Assembly: GCA_021209875.1 (NCBI GenBank) | Contig: JAGYVD010000003.1 | Span: 1,488,001-1,552,000 of the forward strand | DNA from: Rosellinia necatrix | Lineage: Eukaryota > Ascomycota > Sordariomycetes > Xylariales > Xylariaceae | Direction: 5' to 3' | Length of the DNA: 64,000 nucleotides | Part shown: positions 19,124 through 30,789 of the stretch, piece after piece | How the letters are laid out: each line of letters opens with the position of its first letter | Numbering within the stretch: position 1 is the stretch's first letter | Notes under the pieces: generated by a model | Told to the model about the DNA's origin: nothing | The model's input: only the letters and a program-made list of their open reading frames with translations | The model's database searches: none | Position numbers and translations under genes: made by a program

Positions 19124-20053
19124 TTAGGTCGTCCAAAGACGAAGGGGGGTCAGAGAGGGGGGGGAGGAGCTGAAGCCCCGAGACGAGACCTTGGACTTGT
19201 CCGTCTCGGGTAGGTCGGCCGCAGGTTTAACAGAAGATGTAGGTGCGCCGTCGCTCGAAGGGAAGAGGGCGCTTCCCAAGCTGGCAATGTCGGAGAGCTT
19301 TAGGCCGTTGGCCGATATATGAAGCAGCACCTCTTCGACGAGAATCGAGGCGGTCTCTCGGTCGAGCCCGCTGGTGGCCGAGTGCTGCTTGACGAGCACA
19401 AGGTGCTTGCGGATCTCGTCGCGGGACTTCTTAATGAGGTGCTCAGTTGTGTCGGCGCGAGAAACTTCGTCGGCGCGAGAAACCGTGCTGTCTTCAGATG
19501 GGTTGGTCATGACCGCTGGGGTTTCTCGAGGGTCAATGGCGACAGTCGTGTCCAGTGTCTGGGTGAAATCAGCCTGCCCAGCACTCTGAGAACCATAAAT
19601 GTTGTCACCAGTAGTGGCAGCATTCTCATCGTTGGCAGAGGCAGCGACGGCATTGGTGTCATCGCGTTTAATTGTATCGTTATAGTTGCTACGTTGAGGG
19701 GCGCGCTCAGTAGAGTTAGAGCGAGAGCGTTTAGCTTGCTGGTAGGACGATGGGTTAGGAAAAGCTGACTCGAAATCACGCTTTATGGTAGCTTGAGAGT
19801 CGCGTAGAAAGGACCCATGAGAAGGCGAGAAGGAGTTAGAGCGAGAGCGTTTGGCTTGCTGGCGGGTCGATTGGTTTGGGAAAGCCGATTCGAAGTCACG
19901 CTTCATGGCAGCTTGATAGCTGGATAGGGGAGACTCGGGGGCTTGCTGCAAATTGGACTGATCCGGCTGGACTTGCTGCGACCTCTGGTCGGGTTGGACC
20001 TGCGGGTCCGTATATACAGAGACCTGCTCTGCATTATCTAGGTTGTTCTCCAT
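19124..20053 (-). CDS. Uncharacterised Ser/Gln-rich nuclear-type protein, possible N-terminus of the OTU-like gene
   Basis: 309-residue open frame starting MENNLDNAEQVSVYTDPQ. It holds two tandem copies of a roughly 38-residue unit (KRDFESAFPN, then QQAKRSRSNS) and a third partial copy (NDTIKRDD). The KRSRS clusters look like nuclear-localisation or phosphorylation sites. A helical segment follows (IRKHLVLVKQH, SILVEEVLLHISANGLKLSD). The C-terminal Ser/Pro tail is encoded across C8 and C6 runs (around 19,143-19,164), so the exact end is uncertain. No known domain. It could be a stand-alone gene or the first exon of the OTU-like gene. Confidence 0.5.
   Translation of the reverse strand: MENNLDNAEQVSVYTDPQVQPDQRSQQVQPDQSNLQQAPESPLSSYQAAMKRDFESAFPNQSTRQQAKRSRSNSFSPSHGSFLRDSQATIKRDFESAFPNPSSYQQAKRSRSNSTERAPQRSNYNDTIKRDDTNAVAASANDENAATTGDNIYGSQSAGQADFTQTLDTTVAIDPRETPAVMTNPSEDSTVSRADEVSRADTTEHLIKKSRDEIRKHLVLVKQHSATSGLDRETASILVEEVLLHISANGLKLSDIASLGSALFPSSDGAPTSSVKPAADLPETDKSKVSSRGFSSSPPSLTPLRLWTT
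19724..19915 (-). repeat. Tandem coding duplication (two units of about 114 bp spacing)
   Basis: The block at about 19,838-19,915 is repeated at about 19,724-19,800, with most bases identical over the AAACGCTCTCGCTCTAAC-like core and the KRDFESAFPN codons. It encodes the two KRSRSNS units. A second small duplication in the same frame (GTCGGCGCGAGAAAC twice at 19,458-19,488) encodes a repeated VSRAD. Confidence 0.8.
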
Positions 20054-22308
20054 CGTGGGTGTTGTCCGTGCAACGACTTGATGCTCGTAACCGAGTGGGC
20101 GTTTTAGGTGTCACGTGATAAGAGGGATAGAGAGGCGAGAATTGGATGACTGGGTAGTGCGGCAGGAGGAGTGGAAATTTGGAATAGATTTTAGTTGTGG
20201 GTGATAGATGCCGATACTGGGAAGCCCTCTCAACACGTCAAAAAAGACGAGATCGAGGTGATGGGTGCGTTTTCGGCGCGCTCTTCAAATGCGTTAGCCA
20301 CAGCGTACAGACGGAGGATCGAGGTAGACTTTACGAGGGATTAATCGACCTGACGATACGAAGCGTATTGCAGTTGACGATGTGCACGAGCGTGGCTGGA
20401 TGTATGAGCAGTAAGGTTGATGCTTGCAGGTCATCTGAGAAGTTGAAGAGAAAGAAGAACTGGAAGAGGAAGGGGTTGACTTGCTGGCAAATTCAATTAG
20501 AGAGGAGAGATCTCGTGGGGTATAGAAGAGAGGAGGGAAGGAGGGTAGGGCTTTGAGATAGGTAGGTGAAGGTAGGGAGGTACGTAAAGGTAAGATAGGT
20601 CAAGGTAGGGAGGTCAATGTAGATAGGTAAAGGTAGGCAGGTGAAGTAGAGGCAGGTACCCAAGGTTGGTGGCTTATTTAAATATATGAGGTGATTGGTG
20701 TGTATGCAGCGGCACGAGGTATCTAATATCTAGGTAATAAGAGTGGTAGGCTTCGGCGGTTATGTAGACGAGGCTACCCTAGGTAATTCAGTAGGCACTT
20801 GCCCAATGGACCAGCCCAAAACTCAACCAGAGTTGTATGTAAGCCACGCACGGTTACTTGTAGCATTTACGGCTTCTTTCTAATTATGGTGTATCTCTGG
20901 AAATACGAAGCACCAAATACTCAGGCTAGGTAGCTTAAAAGATACAAGAAGTATCAAGTTAGGTCTCCTTTGTATTGATATAGGTATAACAGTGGTTTAA
21001 GTAACTCGAAATTGCAACATATACTTCTTTGACAAGACCCTGCATATGCACCCAGATACATAGTTCCATCTAGCAGCGCCTTCCTGGTGCATTTCCAAGA
21101 AGCAGGCCGGAACCTAGTGGCCTAGTCTTTAGATAACTAGCTGCTTCCCAGCTAACTTAAGTACCTACCTCTACCAGGTACCTGGGTAGTCAGGGTATTT
21201 TACACGGCAGCTAACTAATTCGGAGGTGTATTAAATAGAGGAGGGCTGTCTATAATTCGCCCCTAAGCTGTCTATTGCTATTATCTAACTTGAAGCTACA
21301 CAACGCGATCAAATGTTACTACTCACCGAGTTCGGGCGCAAAATTGATCTATAAGGTAGCTATCTGCTTGCCTTTCCATATACCATGGTAATATCTATGC
21401 CTTATCGCCGCATAATCGGTTCCAACCAGTACCGATCAACTAAGCAGTCCGTGAATAGTTAAATCAACCAAACGTCACAACTAAACCCAATCAAGAACAA
21501 TTTAGACGAGCCCGAAAAGCGCCCATCCGCATTTATATAGTTAAACACATTTCGGAGGGAAGCTATCGTTAAAGCAGTGCTTGCGAAATACATGGGATAG
21601 ATAGTTAAAATACACTAGCCGGCCTATAAGATCTATAATTACATATAATACCCCCCGGTGGCGACCACCTAAGGCTCCCAGGTATTTCCTTCCACATTGA
21701 ATAGTAAGGATATCGAAACGACGACAAGCTTGTATGCTAGTGTAGGCTGCCGTGGGTACATTACCAAGCATTTCAAGAGCTTAACCTCGTACACAAACGG
21801 ATAATTGCAGCTCGTTGCAACTTATGACCGACTACGCATTACCTTAGTATTCGTGGCTCGGCATGACGATATCCCTAAGTCGACCAGCCGCGGTCAATAT
21901 CCCATTATTCCTCCATTTCACATTTCTTTTTCGCTTGTGGCATACCTTCAAAAGGAAACGAGATCAGAGCGAAAGCCTTCACTCACATTATTATTCGATC
22001 TACAAAATGCCGCCGCCACCCGCCACGATATCCTGTAGCTATCATGTGAGCACACGCCGAATATGTACAAAAGCCCAACAACGACAAGAACTTGATGATG
22101 ATGGATATCAAAATGTTTCCAGCATCTTGTTCGACTCCTAAAAACGCCTGGCCCTGATGAAAATGGATACTCGAAAGTGGTATCTTGTTGTACCTCCTTC
22201 GACGTTCTCCGCTAATGCATACCAAACCGTATGATCATGAGCATGCTCTGAGTAGAAAACAAAACGTTGGATAAATAAATTGCACCACACTGAATATCGC
22301 ACCCTGGT
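20054..22308. other. Intergenic, 2.25 kb, no gene recognised
   Basis: Upstream of the OTU-like locus and downstream of the Asi-type gene. It contains a TAGGTA repeat cluster (listed separately) and AT-richer sequence from 20,860 to 22,300. Open frames up to 90 codons exist but show no domain, biased composition or splice logic. Confidence 0.5.
20545..20790. repeat. AGGTAGG/AGGTAAAGG low-complexity cluster
   Basis: Recurrent AGGTAGG, AGGTAAAGGTAGG and AGGTACCC words, the same vocabulary as the 6.4-7.1 kb field but mainly on one strand. Confidence 0.8.
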
Positions 22309-25300
22309 TCAAGGTACGTAAATGCGGCTAAAGCTGAATACTTCGCGGCGACAGCAGACACACTTGTCGAAGTTATTCATGGCAAGTGAGACGCGGCACT
22401 CATCGCAGAGACTCAAACATCGACATGGCCAGACGATAATCTTACGGGGCGCCGCATGGCAGACAACACAAACGGGACCAGCCTCGCCATCCCCCTCGGC
22501 ATCGTCGCTGTGGTGTGTACCCGTTTCTTGCTCGTGGTGTTCTACCTCAGCTCGTCGTGCGAGGATGAGCTGCTCTAATAAGTCGGCTTGTTCCTCTTCT
22601 GTCATGCGGCCCTGGTTGAGGCGTCTTCGGCCGGCATGACTGGAAAGAAGCAGCCTCGCTCTTTGGTTGTGCTGCATACGAGCGTACTGGGAACGCGTGA
22701 CGATTCGGTCGCTATTCAGATGGGCAGCCAGAGCATGGGCCTCGTGTCTTTCGTCGGGGGTTCGTGGATGTAGAAGCCGTGCCAAGTCGGGCATGCCGAT
22801 CAACTGATCCGGGGGTGTGGATTCACGTGACTCGATGAAGTTGCTCTGCGTCGGTGTCCTTTGGCCTTCGGCTTCAACTTCTTCGTCATCATTGTCCTCC
22901 CATTCGTCACCTGTGCTTCCTTCACCCTCGTCTAGTGAAGTGATCACACTTGTCGTATCCCAACTATCTGTATCTCCATCGGGATTCCAGTCCCCGCTTG
23001 TGTCTACTCCACCCCAGAGGTCTCCATGTTTCCACGAGTCGTAGAGCCTCGAGTCGAGTTCATCCTCGGGGAGATTGATCGTCTCTGGTGACCGCCGTAG
23101 GCGCTTGCGCACTTCCGCTTCGACATCAGCCGTCTCATCATTAAGAAGTAGACCATGTCTTTTGGTTCTGACGAACTTGGGTCGCGCTTTCGATGGCGCA
23201 TCGGGCTGCTTCTCTTCGTTCTTGCCTTGCGTTGGCCAGCGGGAGAAGTAGACTAAAATCCATGGCTGTCGCCTGACACCGATTCGCACGAGCCCCTTTA
23301 ACATAATCAAGGCTAACCACCTTAAAACAAGCCGATTGATACTCATGAGGAACTCAAGGGCGAGAATCCATCGTGAACTACGTTCAGCCGCTCCCACCCC
23401 ATCCCTGGAGCGCCGGTCTCCAATGCGGGACTTGGGCACATCTTGGGCTGCTCGCTCCCTTGCATAGCCGCTTGATGCTCCGGCTTGTCCATCTTTGATA
23501 GGGACCAATCCGATGGTGCCAACAGAATCGTAGCTCGAGTCTCCTGGTACACCAGTTACTGCCCATTGCATTCGGAGAGATTCAAGTTCTCGATAGCGTT
23601 CTTCCTCGAGCCATGTCCTCTCCTTGATATTGATACCCCTGTCTTCATTTAGGTATACGGCTTCACTTGCCATAGTGATGACGCCAAAACCCGTGCGGAG
23701 CAGAGCCGTGTAGAAATCCATGGAGCGTGAGATGCGGATATCGGCAAGAGAGATGTTAGCTTGCATATTCTCGTGTGCAGCACGGATACGCTCTTGCCAA
23801 GTGGGCGGACGCCCTGTCGCCGTCGGCTCGGGAGGTTCCATGGCAGCTAGAATTACGGCAAAAGCATATATAGCAAAGCACATTAGAATGCCTGCGAAGA
23901 CCATGAGATGAGGCACGAAGCCGATGATACAAACAGTGGGGAACCGGAGGAGACCCATATGGGAAGCATTATCTGAAGTAAAATCGAACGTCTCAACGAG
24001 GAGACTCCCCATGAAACATACGGCCCAAAAACCTGTGCTTACCAATCGATATTTATTCTGGAGGCCAAAGAGGCCAAGTGTGTGGCTTGTGATATGGCTC
24101 ATGGAAGAAAGGAAAGCAATAAACAAGACCTCAGGTGGCGTATTCACCCTGTTCATGATCATAGACCTCGATATGGCGATGTTAGCGCCAGAGGCTTGTT
24201 GAAATGTGATGTTGGGTGTGCTCCCGCTGGAAAAAAGACCCCAGCCAAGTTGATTGCCGATGGCGGCATCGGCCTCAGCGAACGCTAGGGAATGCTCGAA
24301 TAGGGTCATACTAGTTTCGACGGCTACGGGACGCCCCTGCACAGCACAAGATACAGTCTCAATAAAGTGACTGAGGGAGATGGTCTGGAAAAGAGGCCAC
24401 AGTTGGGAGAGTGAGCCGCGCAGTTCATTAGAGGCATCGTGGTCACTCGCTGGTATCATATTAATGGCACGGCAGCTGGCATAGTCGCTGGGGGCAAACA
24501 GCAAGGCTGTGCTCAGCCCGTGCAAATATCCACTCGGCTCGGCGAACATCAAGTCAGATGTCTTATTAGAACTGCCCCATCGCATCTCGGCAAAGTCCGG
24601 GGAGGTCTGGCATTGAATGGCCTGTAGCAGACGCCGTGATTGGTACGCGAATAGGAGAAGAGGGGCGAAGCGAAGGAGGATGCGGATGGGCCATGTCAAA
24701 CGCAGTCGTCTTCGGGAGGCGGCGAATATGTGGGTGCGATTCAAGATGATAGCCTAGACGCGATCGATGTCAACGACCTGGGGGGGGGGCTAGAAAGACT
24801 GAACATGACCGGGGCAGGGGAGGGAAGAAAGGGTGAGGGGTTAATGGGGAAGGGTCCAAGGGGGAGAAGAGTTCAAGGGGAAGAAGGGTTCAAGGGGGAA
24901 GGGGTGAAGGTACCATGGCAATGCAACAAAGCGCCCACTTGCTCGTCGCGTAACTGAATACACTCCCCAACCCCCCTGGCACCGCCTTCCATGGTAAATC
25001 TCGAGACCATGGCAGCGGGGTCCTGTTCGTCTGCGAGGGCATTGGCGGCGTTGCTGACGGCCTGGGATATATCGGCGGCCATCTCGGTAGCGGTGGTTGT
25101 AACAAAGTAGTCGGAGCCGGTGGGGTCGGGTACGACGCGCTGGCCAAAGCTGTCTATGGCTTCGGGGAAGGATATGATGGAGCCGATGCGTGTCAACATC
25201 CTAGGACCGGCAAGGAGGATGTCTTCGATGGATGGTGCGAAACGCGTCCATGTAGAGGTGAAGTTAGACCAGGCGCTCGCGTTGTTGAGTGTGGTGGCGG

Positions 25301-25337
25301 TCGAGACTGGCGCGAGGGTGGCACCCGGCGATGCCAT
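22309..25337 (-). CDS. Multi-pass membrane RING-finger E3 ubiquitin ligase, Asi1/Asi3 type (one frameshift)
   Basis: Exon 1 (25337-24914) and exon 2 (24753-22309) flank a 160-bp intron (donor GTACCT, acceptor GTCTAG) and would give about 955 residues. The C-terminal RING-like motif CVVCHAAPRKIIVWPCRCLS, then LCDECRV and CVCCRREV, matches the fungal Asi family. In yeast Asi proteins form an inner nuclear membrane ligase that degrades mislocalised membrane proteins and transcription factors. Hydrophobic segments: SYATSKWALCCIAM/AIILN across the splice junction, IRILLRFAPLLLFAYQ, VLFIAFLSSM, FWAVCFMGSLLVE, HLMVFAGILMCFAIYAFAVI and RLVLRWLALIMLK. Before the RING lies an acidic region (about 22,860-22,960). 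Exon 1 changes frame at the C6 run 24,971-24,976: removing one base joins the upstream frame to GLGSVFSYATSKWAL, which splices in phase 0 to AIILNRTHIF. As given, the gene is frameshifted. Confidence 0.82.
24835..24910 (-). repeat. Short purine-rich tandem repeat inside the Asi-type intron
   Basis: Three to four copies of an about 19-22 bp unit built on GGTTCAAGGGGGA/GAAGA (pyrimidine-rich CCCTTGAACCCTTCTTCC on the transcribed sense), filling much of the 160-bp intron upstream of its C-rich acceptor. Confidence 0.75.
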
Positions 25338-27028
25338 TCTCGGGGCCGGTGGTGTATTCCCGTAGCTTCTCTCTCGCAGTTCTCATATATGCCGCGAAAT
25401 TCCACGACGCCGGCGGGAAAGGGTTGGATTTGCTTCCACAAGGGGGGCAGGAACGGGAGGGAGGAGGGGGGAGGAGGAGCAGGAGGAGCAAGAGTAGGTC
25501 GGAGTAAGAGTAGGAGGTGGGGTCGAGATGATCAGAGCCGCAGACGAAAGGCTACCAGGTTCTCGGCGTCCCGTTTTGTCCACTGCTGCGGTAGCGATCG
25601 GAGTGGCAGCAATCAGAATGACGGAAGCGGCGGGCGTGAGATCGACAACCGGAACGCCGTCTCAGATTGGACAGTACATGTTTACCCAAAATCGGCTTAG
25701 GTAGGTAGGTAGGTAGGTATTAATCTAAGGAGGTAGATAGTAACGTATTAGGTCGACAGCGCAGTGGATGGTGAATCGTGATTGTGCCTGACCATCTCGA
25801 AAGGTGAAGGATGTAGGTGTGTAAGTAGATAGGCCAAGATAGTGCATTGCCAATGATGAATCGGGCAGCTTGTCGATGCCATACCATGAAGCTACCAATG
25901 AGAGCGGATTGGCACCAAACCAGGCAGGTCCCGCCCGTCACTAGTTGAAATGACCCCCGGCTGCCCCCGGTTGCTCGGGCACTCGCTCATGTGTGTTTCG
26001 TTCCCCGCTAGCGCTAATCGAATAGGTATGTATGTCAACGACAGCAACATCAGACACGTGGGAAACTCTGCGACATAGGCACCTGTCTCAAGTACTTCCA
26101 TGTACAGCCTACTAGCATATTAAAGTACGTGCGTGCATTAGATATATAGATAGTAGTAGGTATTGCCTACCTGTGCCTATCTAGGTGCCTACCTATATTG
26201 ACTTACTACCTAGGTAGGTTAGGTAAGTACCTAGGTAGATAGTTTAGCTATGGCACTTGGGGTATTTTGTATTTTGGTCCCACGCGATGGATACGCGAGG
26301 TACTCTAGTTCAGGGACGATGCTCAAATATACTTAATCTCTGCGCCTTCGACTTTCTACTAGGTAACTATTGCATCTAATACCACCGGGATGTGCTAATT
26401 GCTTCAAGTTACTTTTATTGACAGCCGCCGCTTGGTTCGTGCATTACCGATGCAGAAGCTCCGCTTTAGGTTTAGCTCGTGATCTATCTGAAGGAGCTAG
26501 ATATGTATGTAGGCAAGCAAGTGCCTAACTTATCTAGATAGGTGGCCCCGACGCAGGACACCAATCCGGACAGCCCCGACAACCCCATATTCAACCACAT
26601 TCGACCCTGGCCGAAGTGTGCAGCTTTTTCTACATTGAATGATGTCCGCACACTGCCGAATTCGTGCGTTCGGTAAGTACCCGTTATAGCAGATATCAGG
26701 TTTTATCGGTTGACGGTTCACGCCGCAGCTCATGAATTGGTTCCGAAATGGTAGCTCTCTACCTAGATAATACGCCCCTCACTGGAGATGGCTGCTAATC
26801 AATACTTGCTTTGCGCCACCATACCGAATACGCCCATCGCGTCAAGTTGATGCCAACGGTGCTGGCTCCCGGCTTCCGGCTTCCGCCCATATTTCGTCCT
26901 TGTAGATCTGGCTTGGGTATAGTGCATTTTAGCTCATTAAACCTCATAGCCCGCTTAGCTATCAGAGGCTGTGGTCTTTATAGTGATCGCGGCGTGCTCA
27001 AATATCGTTCGTTGGGGCTGAGATACTA
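25338..27028. other. Intergenic, promoter side of the Asi-type gene and 3' side of MTR3
   Basis: G-rich and GA-rich stretches at 25,440-25,500, then repeat clusters at 25,695-25,735 and 26,140-26,260. No supportable gene. Confidence 0.5.
26140..26260. repeat. TAGGTA/TACCTA low-complexity cluster
   Basis: Dense TACCTAGGTAGG and GTACCTAGG words. A simple (TAGG)n run of about six units also lies at 25,697-25,720. Confidence 0.8.
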
Positions 27029-27963
27029 TCATACTTCTTGCTGCTCAACCGTAATGGTTTTCCTCAGAGCCGTGGCGACAACACGGTTGGCTTGACGGCA
27101 AGCAACCAAGCACCTCTCGACCATGTTGTTGTACATCATGACATCGGCCCCTGGTAGCTGGCCTTTAAACCATATGTTTGTGACCTCGTCTCGTGTGGGG
27201 AGGTAAGCAATGCAGCAAGCCGCGTAAATCTTGTAGTAGTCGGCAACGGCTGGGTCGAGGACGATGGATGGTGGGCTTGTGGCGTCTCTGGCGACCAGCG
27301 CTGCGACACCCCCAGCAACCGTATCGACACAGTCGATTCCCGCATCCGCGATCGCCGCCGAGGCTACGGTAATGCAGCCGCTCAGAACGTTCATCGTATC
27401 CCAACCATCATCGCGCTGGTTCTCAGGCGCATTGCGGTCTTGATCGCCCTCTATTATTGTCACTATAATATCGACACCACTTTTGGGCCAGCGATCCGCG
27501 ATGATAGCCCCTCGTAATGCGGTCTCTAAATGTACGCCGAGGTCCCTCTCGCTCGAATCTCGCAGGTAGCCACGCCGTTGTTTCGTCGCGAATGGCGCAT
27601 ATTTGACGTGGGTGGTCAGAATGATGTGGGGGGAGAAAGGCGCGGATCGTGGGAGGGCCCGTGGGCCATGAACAGTGCAGGTTAACTTAAGGCTCGTGTT
27701 GCAAGGGCCGGTCGCGCTGGGGTTCTCGAGTTCGAGGTAGGCAGATCCAGAAGCCGATGGCGTCACACCCGTTTTTAAATCTATACGCGAAAGTTGAGTG
27801 AGTGACCAAGAGAGCGAGGTAGCCCCCCAGCAGCTTGCTACTTACAAATCTTGCGAATAGCATTTTCCGTCTTTTCTACGCTACTTCGAGGTGGAGGAGG
27901 GCTGTCGTAGACAGGAGGGAGGGTAGCTCCAACAGGGCCATTGATTCTCCTCCGATCAGCCAT
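27029..27963 (-). CDS. MTR3: Exosome complex subunit MTR3 (RNase PH-like)
   Basis: Exon 1 (27963-27846) and exon 2 (27780-27029) are joined in phase across a 65-bp intron (donor GTAAGT, acceptor CGTATAG), giving 289 residues. The start MADRRRINGPVGATLPPV is the usual fungal MTR3 N-terminus; an in-frame ATG 20 codons upstream lacks similarity. The splice junction encodes AIRKI/YLKTGVTPSASGSAYLE. The RNase PH fold blocks follow: LKLTCTVHGPRALPRSAPFS, KYAPFATKQRRGY, SERDLGVHLETALRGAII, and PKSGVDIIVTIIEGD. MTR3 pairs with RRP42 in the six-subunit ring of the 3'-5' RNA exosome; eukaryotic ring subunits are catalytically inactive and act as scaffold and channel. The C-terminal helix (MVERCLVACRQANRVV) is complete. 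Confidence 0.93.
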
Positions 27964-29510
27964 TGCGACCTGCCTTGGTAGATATTGAAATTTGTAGTTG
28001 CAACGTCGACTTGGGTAATTCAATATGCAAATCCTGTAAACTTTGAAAGCACCTAACTAACTACCTAGGTAGGTACCTTACCTACCTTTCACAAGCTCAA
28101 GGTTAGATACCTGCCTGCAGTCTGCAGCTACGAAAATTGGAGCCCGCCTCTCATACCCGCTCTTATCGATTGTCCCGCCAGCGCTGCCAATTTTCCAAGC
28201 TGGCTCCACTAGGAGCCCGCCTTCTCTTTTCCTTAAATTTCGAATTTGCAAGCTTTGCCCATCTGCTTTCTTCTCATCCTACCACATCCGAGGTTTCGCG
28301 CCAACCGCGCCGCATATCTGCACGAGGCTCCCGAGCAGTGGAAATGCTTTGATGGACTGGGAAGCTGTCGGTATGAGCAGGATCTCTCCAACGATTTCTG
28401 CATTGGCAGAACGCGTGGTTATTTCACATGATCTCGAACAAAGGCGGTAAAGTAGAGGTAAGTTGAATCGTCGCGCTCGGCATCCAGCCTGATGAGCACC
28501 ATCTCCTTGCACTTTGCCCTCCCCTGCTATTGATGAATTCTTTTCCACAGTTCTCGCGATCTCCTGAGCGTACTGAACTAAACATGCACTACCATCTGAA
28601 GCACCATCTCTCCCGTGCCTTGCTGGAACCTATCCTCGAACAATAGCTGACCATGAGATTAGCGAATAAACCTAGCAAACTAACCCTATATCTCATCTTC
28701 GGACGATTGTAGCACTAGGTCAGTTCTTTTATATCACTCCCCTTCCATGTGGTTACTATGATGAGACCTAAATCATTCAGTTCTGCTTCTGAACATAATG
28801 AAGATACCCATATACCAAAAACATACTCTGATCCGACCATTCTCGTCAAATTTGCCTGAATAGCCTTTGCAATAATTGTTACTGACTAATCAGTGCTTAG
28901 ATCTACTTTTACATCGTGCTATCTCTTGTTGACTTGAAAATGCGCACGCATCCGAATCGTAAGTGACCTTGATGATACTTTCCCGGGCCTTCTCTGTTAT
29001 GATGAAAACTGTTTATCCATTCAACTATCTCACAATGGGTCGAGCCACCCTCCCTCACCGGAGTCGGCCCTTCTGGGCTGATGATGATCGGTTGTGGAGT
29101 TATTTTTTATCTCTTTCAGTCTCGGACTGTGGGAGTTAGAAGCGTTATGCTGGCTTCCGCGTTTTCTATCTCCATGGCTCGTCTTGAGGTATGGAATAGA
29201 AAGCCGACACATGTGAATGAGTAAACTGGTTTGCTGAACCAATGCCATCGTATCATGTTTCAAACCTAGCAAGCATCGTACCCTCGCTGACTTGCCTTGA
29301 TATTAGGTCTCCCCTCAGGTAACGCTTACCAGTGTAGAACAACCTAAGTCGACAATAAAGGTAGGTGTAGCTGCTCGACTCCGGTTGTTGATAGTTGAGA
29401 TCTCCGAGATGTGAAGGCGCAGTAGACCGCACTTTGCAGTGATTATTTAGATATTCCATTTATTTAATGTCTATGTAAATGAATACAATAAAAGGTGTGT
29501 GCCACAATTT
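27964..29510. other. Intergenic between MTR3 and the short-chain dehydrogenase
   Basis: A TAGGTACC cluster at about 28,050-28,100 lies just upstream of MTR3. The remaining 1.4 kb has ordinary composition and only short open frames without motifs. Confidence 0.5.
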
Positions 29511-30789
29511 TTATGATTTTCTGTGCATGACTCCAGCAGCAGCTTGGTGATTGGGAAAGATGAGTGTATCGGCAACTACGACGTTCTCTCTTCTCCCAGC
29601 AACAAATACGACCACTTCGGCGATATCATCAGGGGTCAAGGGGTCAACGCCGCTAGAGTCGAGTGATTAGCGACGAGAAAACTTGATGCGCAGATGGCGA
29701 CCAGATGGGACTTACGCATAGACGGCATTAGCCTTGGCTTTATCACCATAAAACCGCACGACGGAGAACTCCTGTACCGAGTATTGTTAGCCTACGGTTC
29801 TCCGCGCCTAGCGGACCTATACAGAGTCCTTGAAAGGGAAGGGAAGGGAGGAGAGAAGGAAATGCCGTCTTTCTTACCGTCTCGACCTGGCCGGGGTCGA
29901 CCTCGAGGACGCGGACGCGGGAGGCGATGAGCTCCTGGCGCAGGGCGTCGGTGAAGCTGCGGACGGCGGCCTTGGTGGCGCAGTAGATGCTGCCGCCGGC
30001 GTAGGGCTCGCGGCCGGCGACGCTGCCGATGTTGATGATGTCGCCGCGGCCGCCGTCCGGGCGGCGCAGGAAGACGGGCAGGACCGCCTGCGTCATGTTG
30101 ATCAGCCCCGTCACGTTCGTGTCGAACATGACCTTGGCGTCCTCCTCCGCGATCTGCGGCGCCCGGGCCACGCCTTTGACGAGACCGCTGCGCGTAGGGA
30201 AGGGGGGTCGGTTAGCTAGGTTCACGATATTTCGTCCTATGGCCTTCTTTTTTTTTTTTTTGCTTGCCTATGTTCGTCTCTTCTTCGTAGAGGCCAGCCC
30301 CCATCTCAATTGAGTGAGGGGCAGTGCGCTGCGGGGCAGAATACCGAGATAATAATATCTCGTTCCGTCCCCTATAGGCGGTATACTACCTCCAAGTACA
30401 TAGTAGAGAGCAACATGATACATGATGAAGAAAAGAGGGACATAGAGGAAAGGTTAAAAAAAAAAAAAAACGTACGCATTATTAACGAGCACGTCGATCT
30501 CCTTGAACTCGTCGGGCAGGCCGTCGACGAAGCCGCGGACCTGGTCGGGCTGGCTGACGTCGAGCTGGACGGGGAGGACCTGGACGGCGCCGGGGCCGAC
30601 CTCGGCGGCGATGTCGGCGGCGATCTGGCGCAGGGCGTCGAGGCGGCGGGCCGTGAGCACGAGGCGCAGGCCGCCGGCGGGGGCGGCGGTGCGCGCGAAC
30701 TCGAAGGCCGTGCTGCGCCCGATGCCCGACGACGCGCCCGTGATCACGACCGTCTTGCCCGCGAGGCGCTTCGCGACCGCCGAGGCCAT
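29511..30789 (-). CDS. Short-chain dehydrogenase/reductase, YMR226C (Tma29)-like NADP-dependent 3-hydroxy acid dehydrogenase
   Basis: Four exons (30789-30476, 30187-29878, 29771-29716, 29652-29511) give 273 residues; all junctions keep phase, with donors GTACGT, GTAAGA and GTAAGT. The cofactor loop TGASSGIG is at residues 17-24, NNAG at 103-106, the catalytic Ser at 160 (NIGSVAG) and Y173-x3-K177 (YCATK). The tail VRFYGDKAKANAVYA, LTPDDIAEVVVFVA and ADTLIFPNHQAAAG is diagnostic of the YMR226C family, which oxidises L-serine, L-allo-threonine and related 3-hydroxy acids with NADP+. The open frame extends 76 codons upstream to another ATG (31,017) with no acidic residue, so a longer, possibly mitochondrial, form is conceivable. 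The first intron contains a T15 and an A14 tract on the sense strand. Confidence 0.92.
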
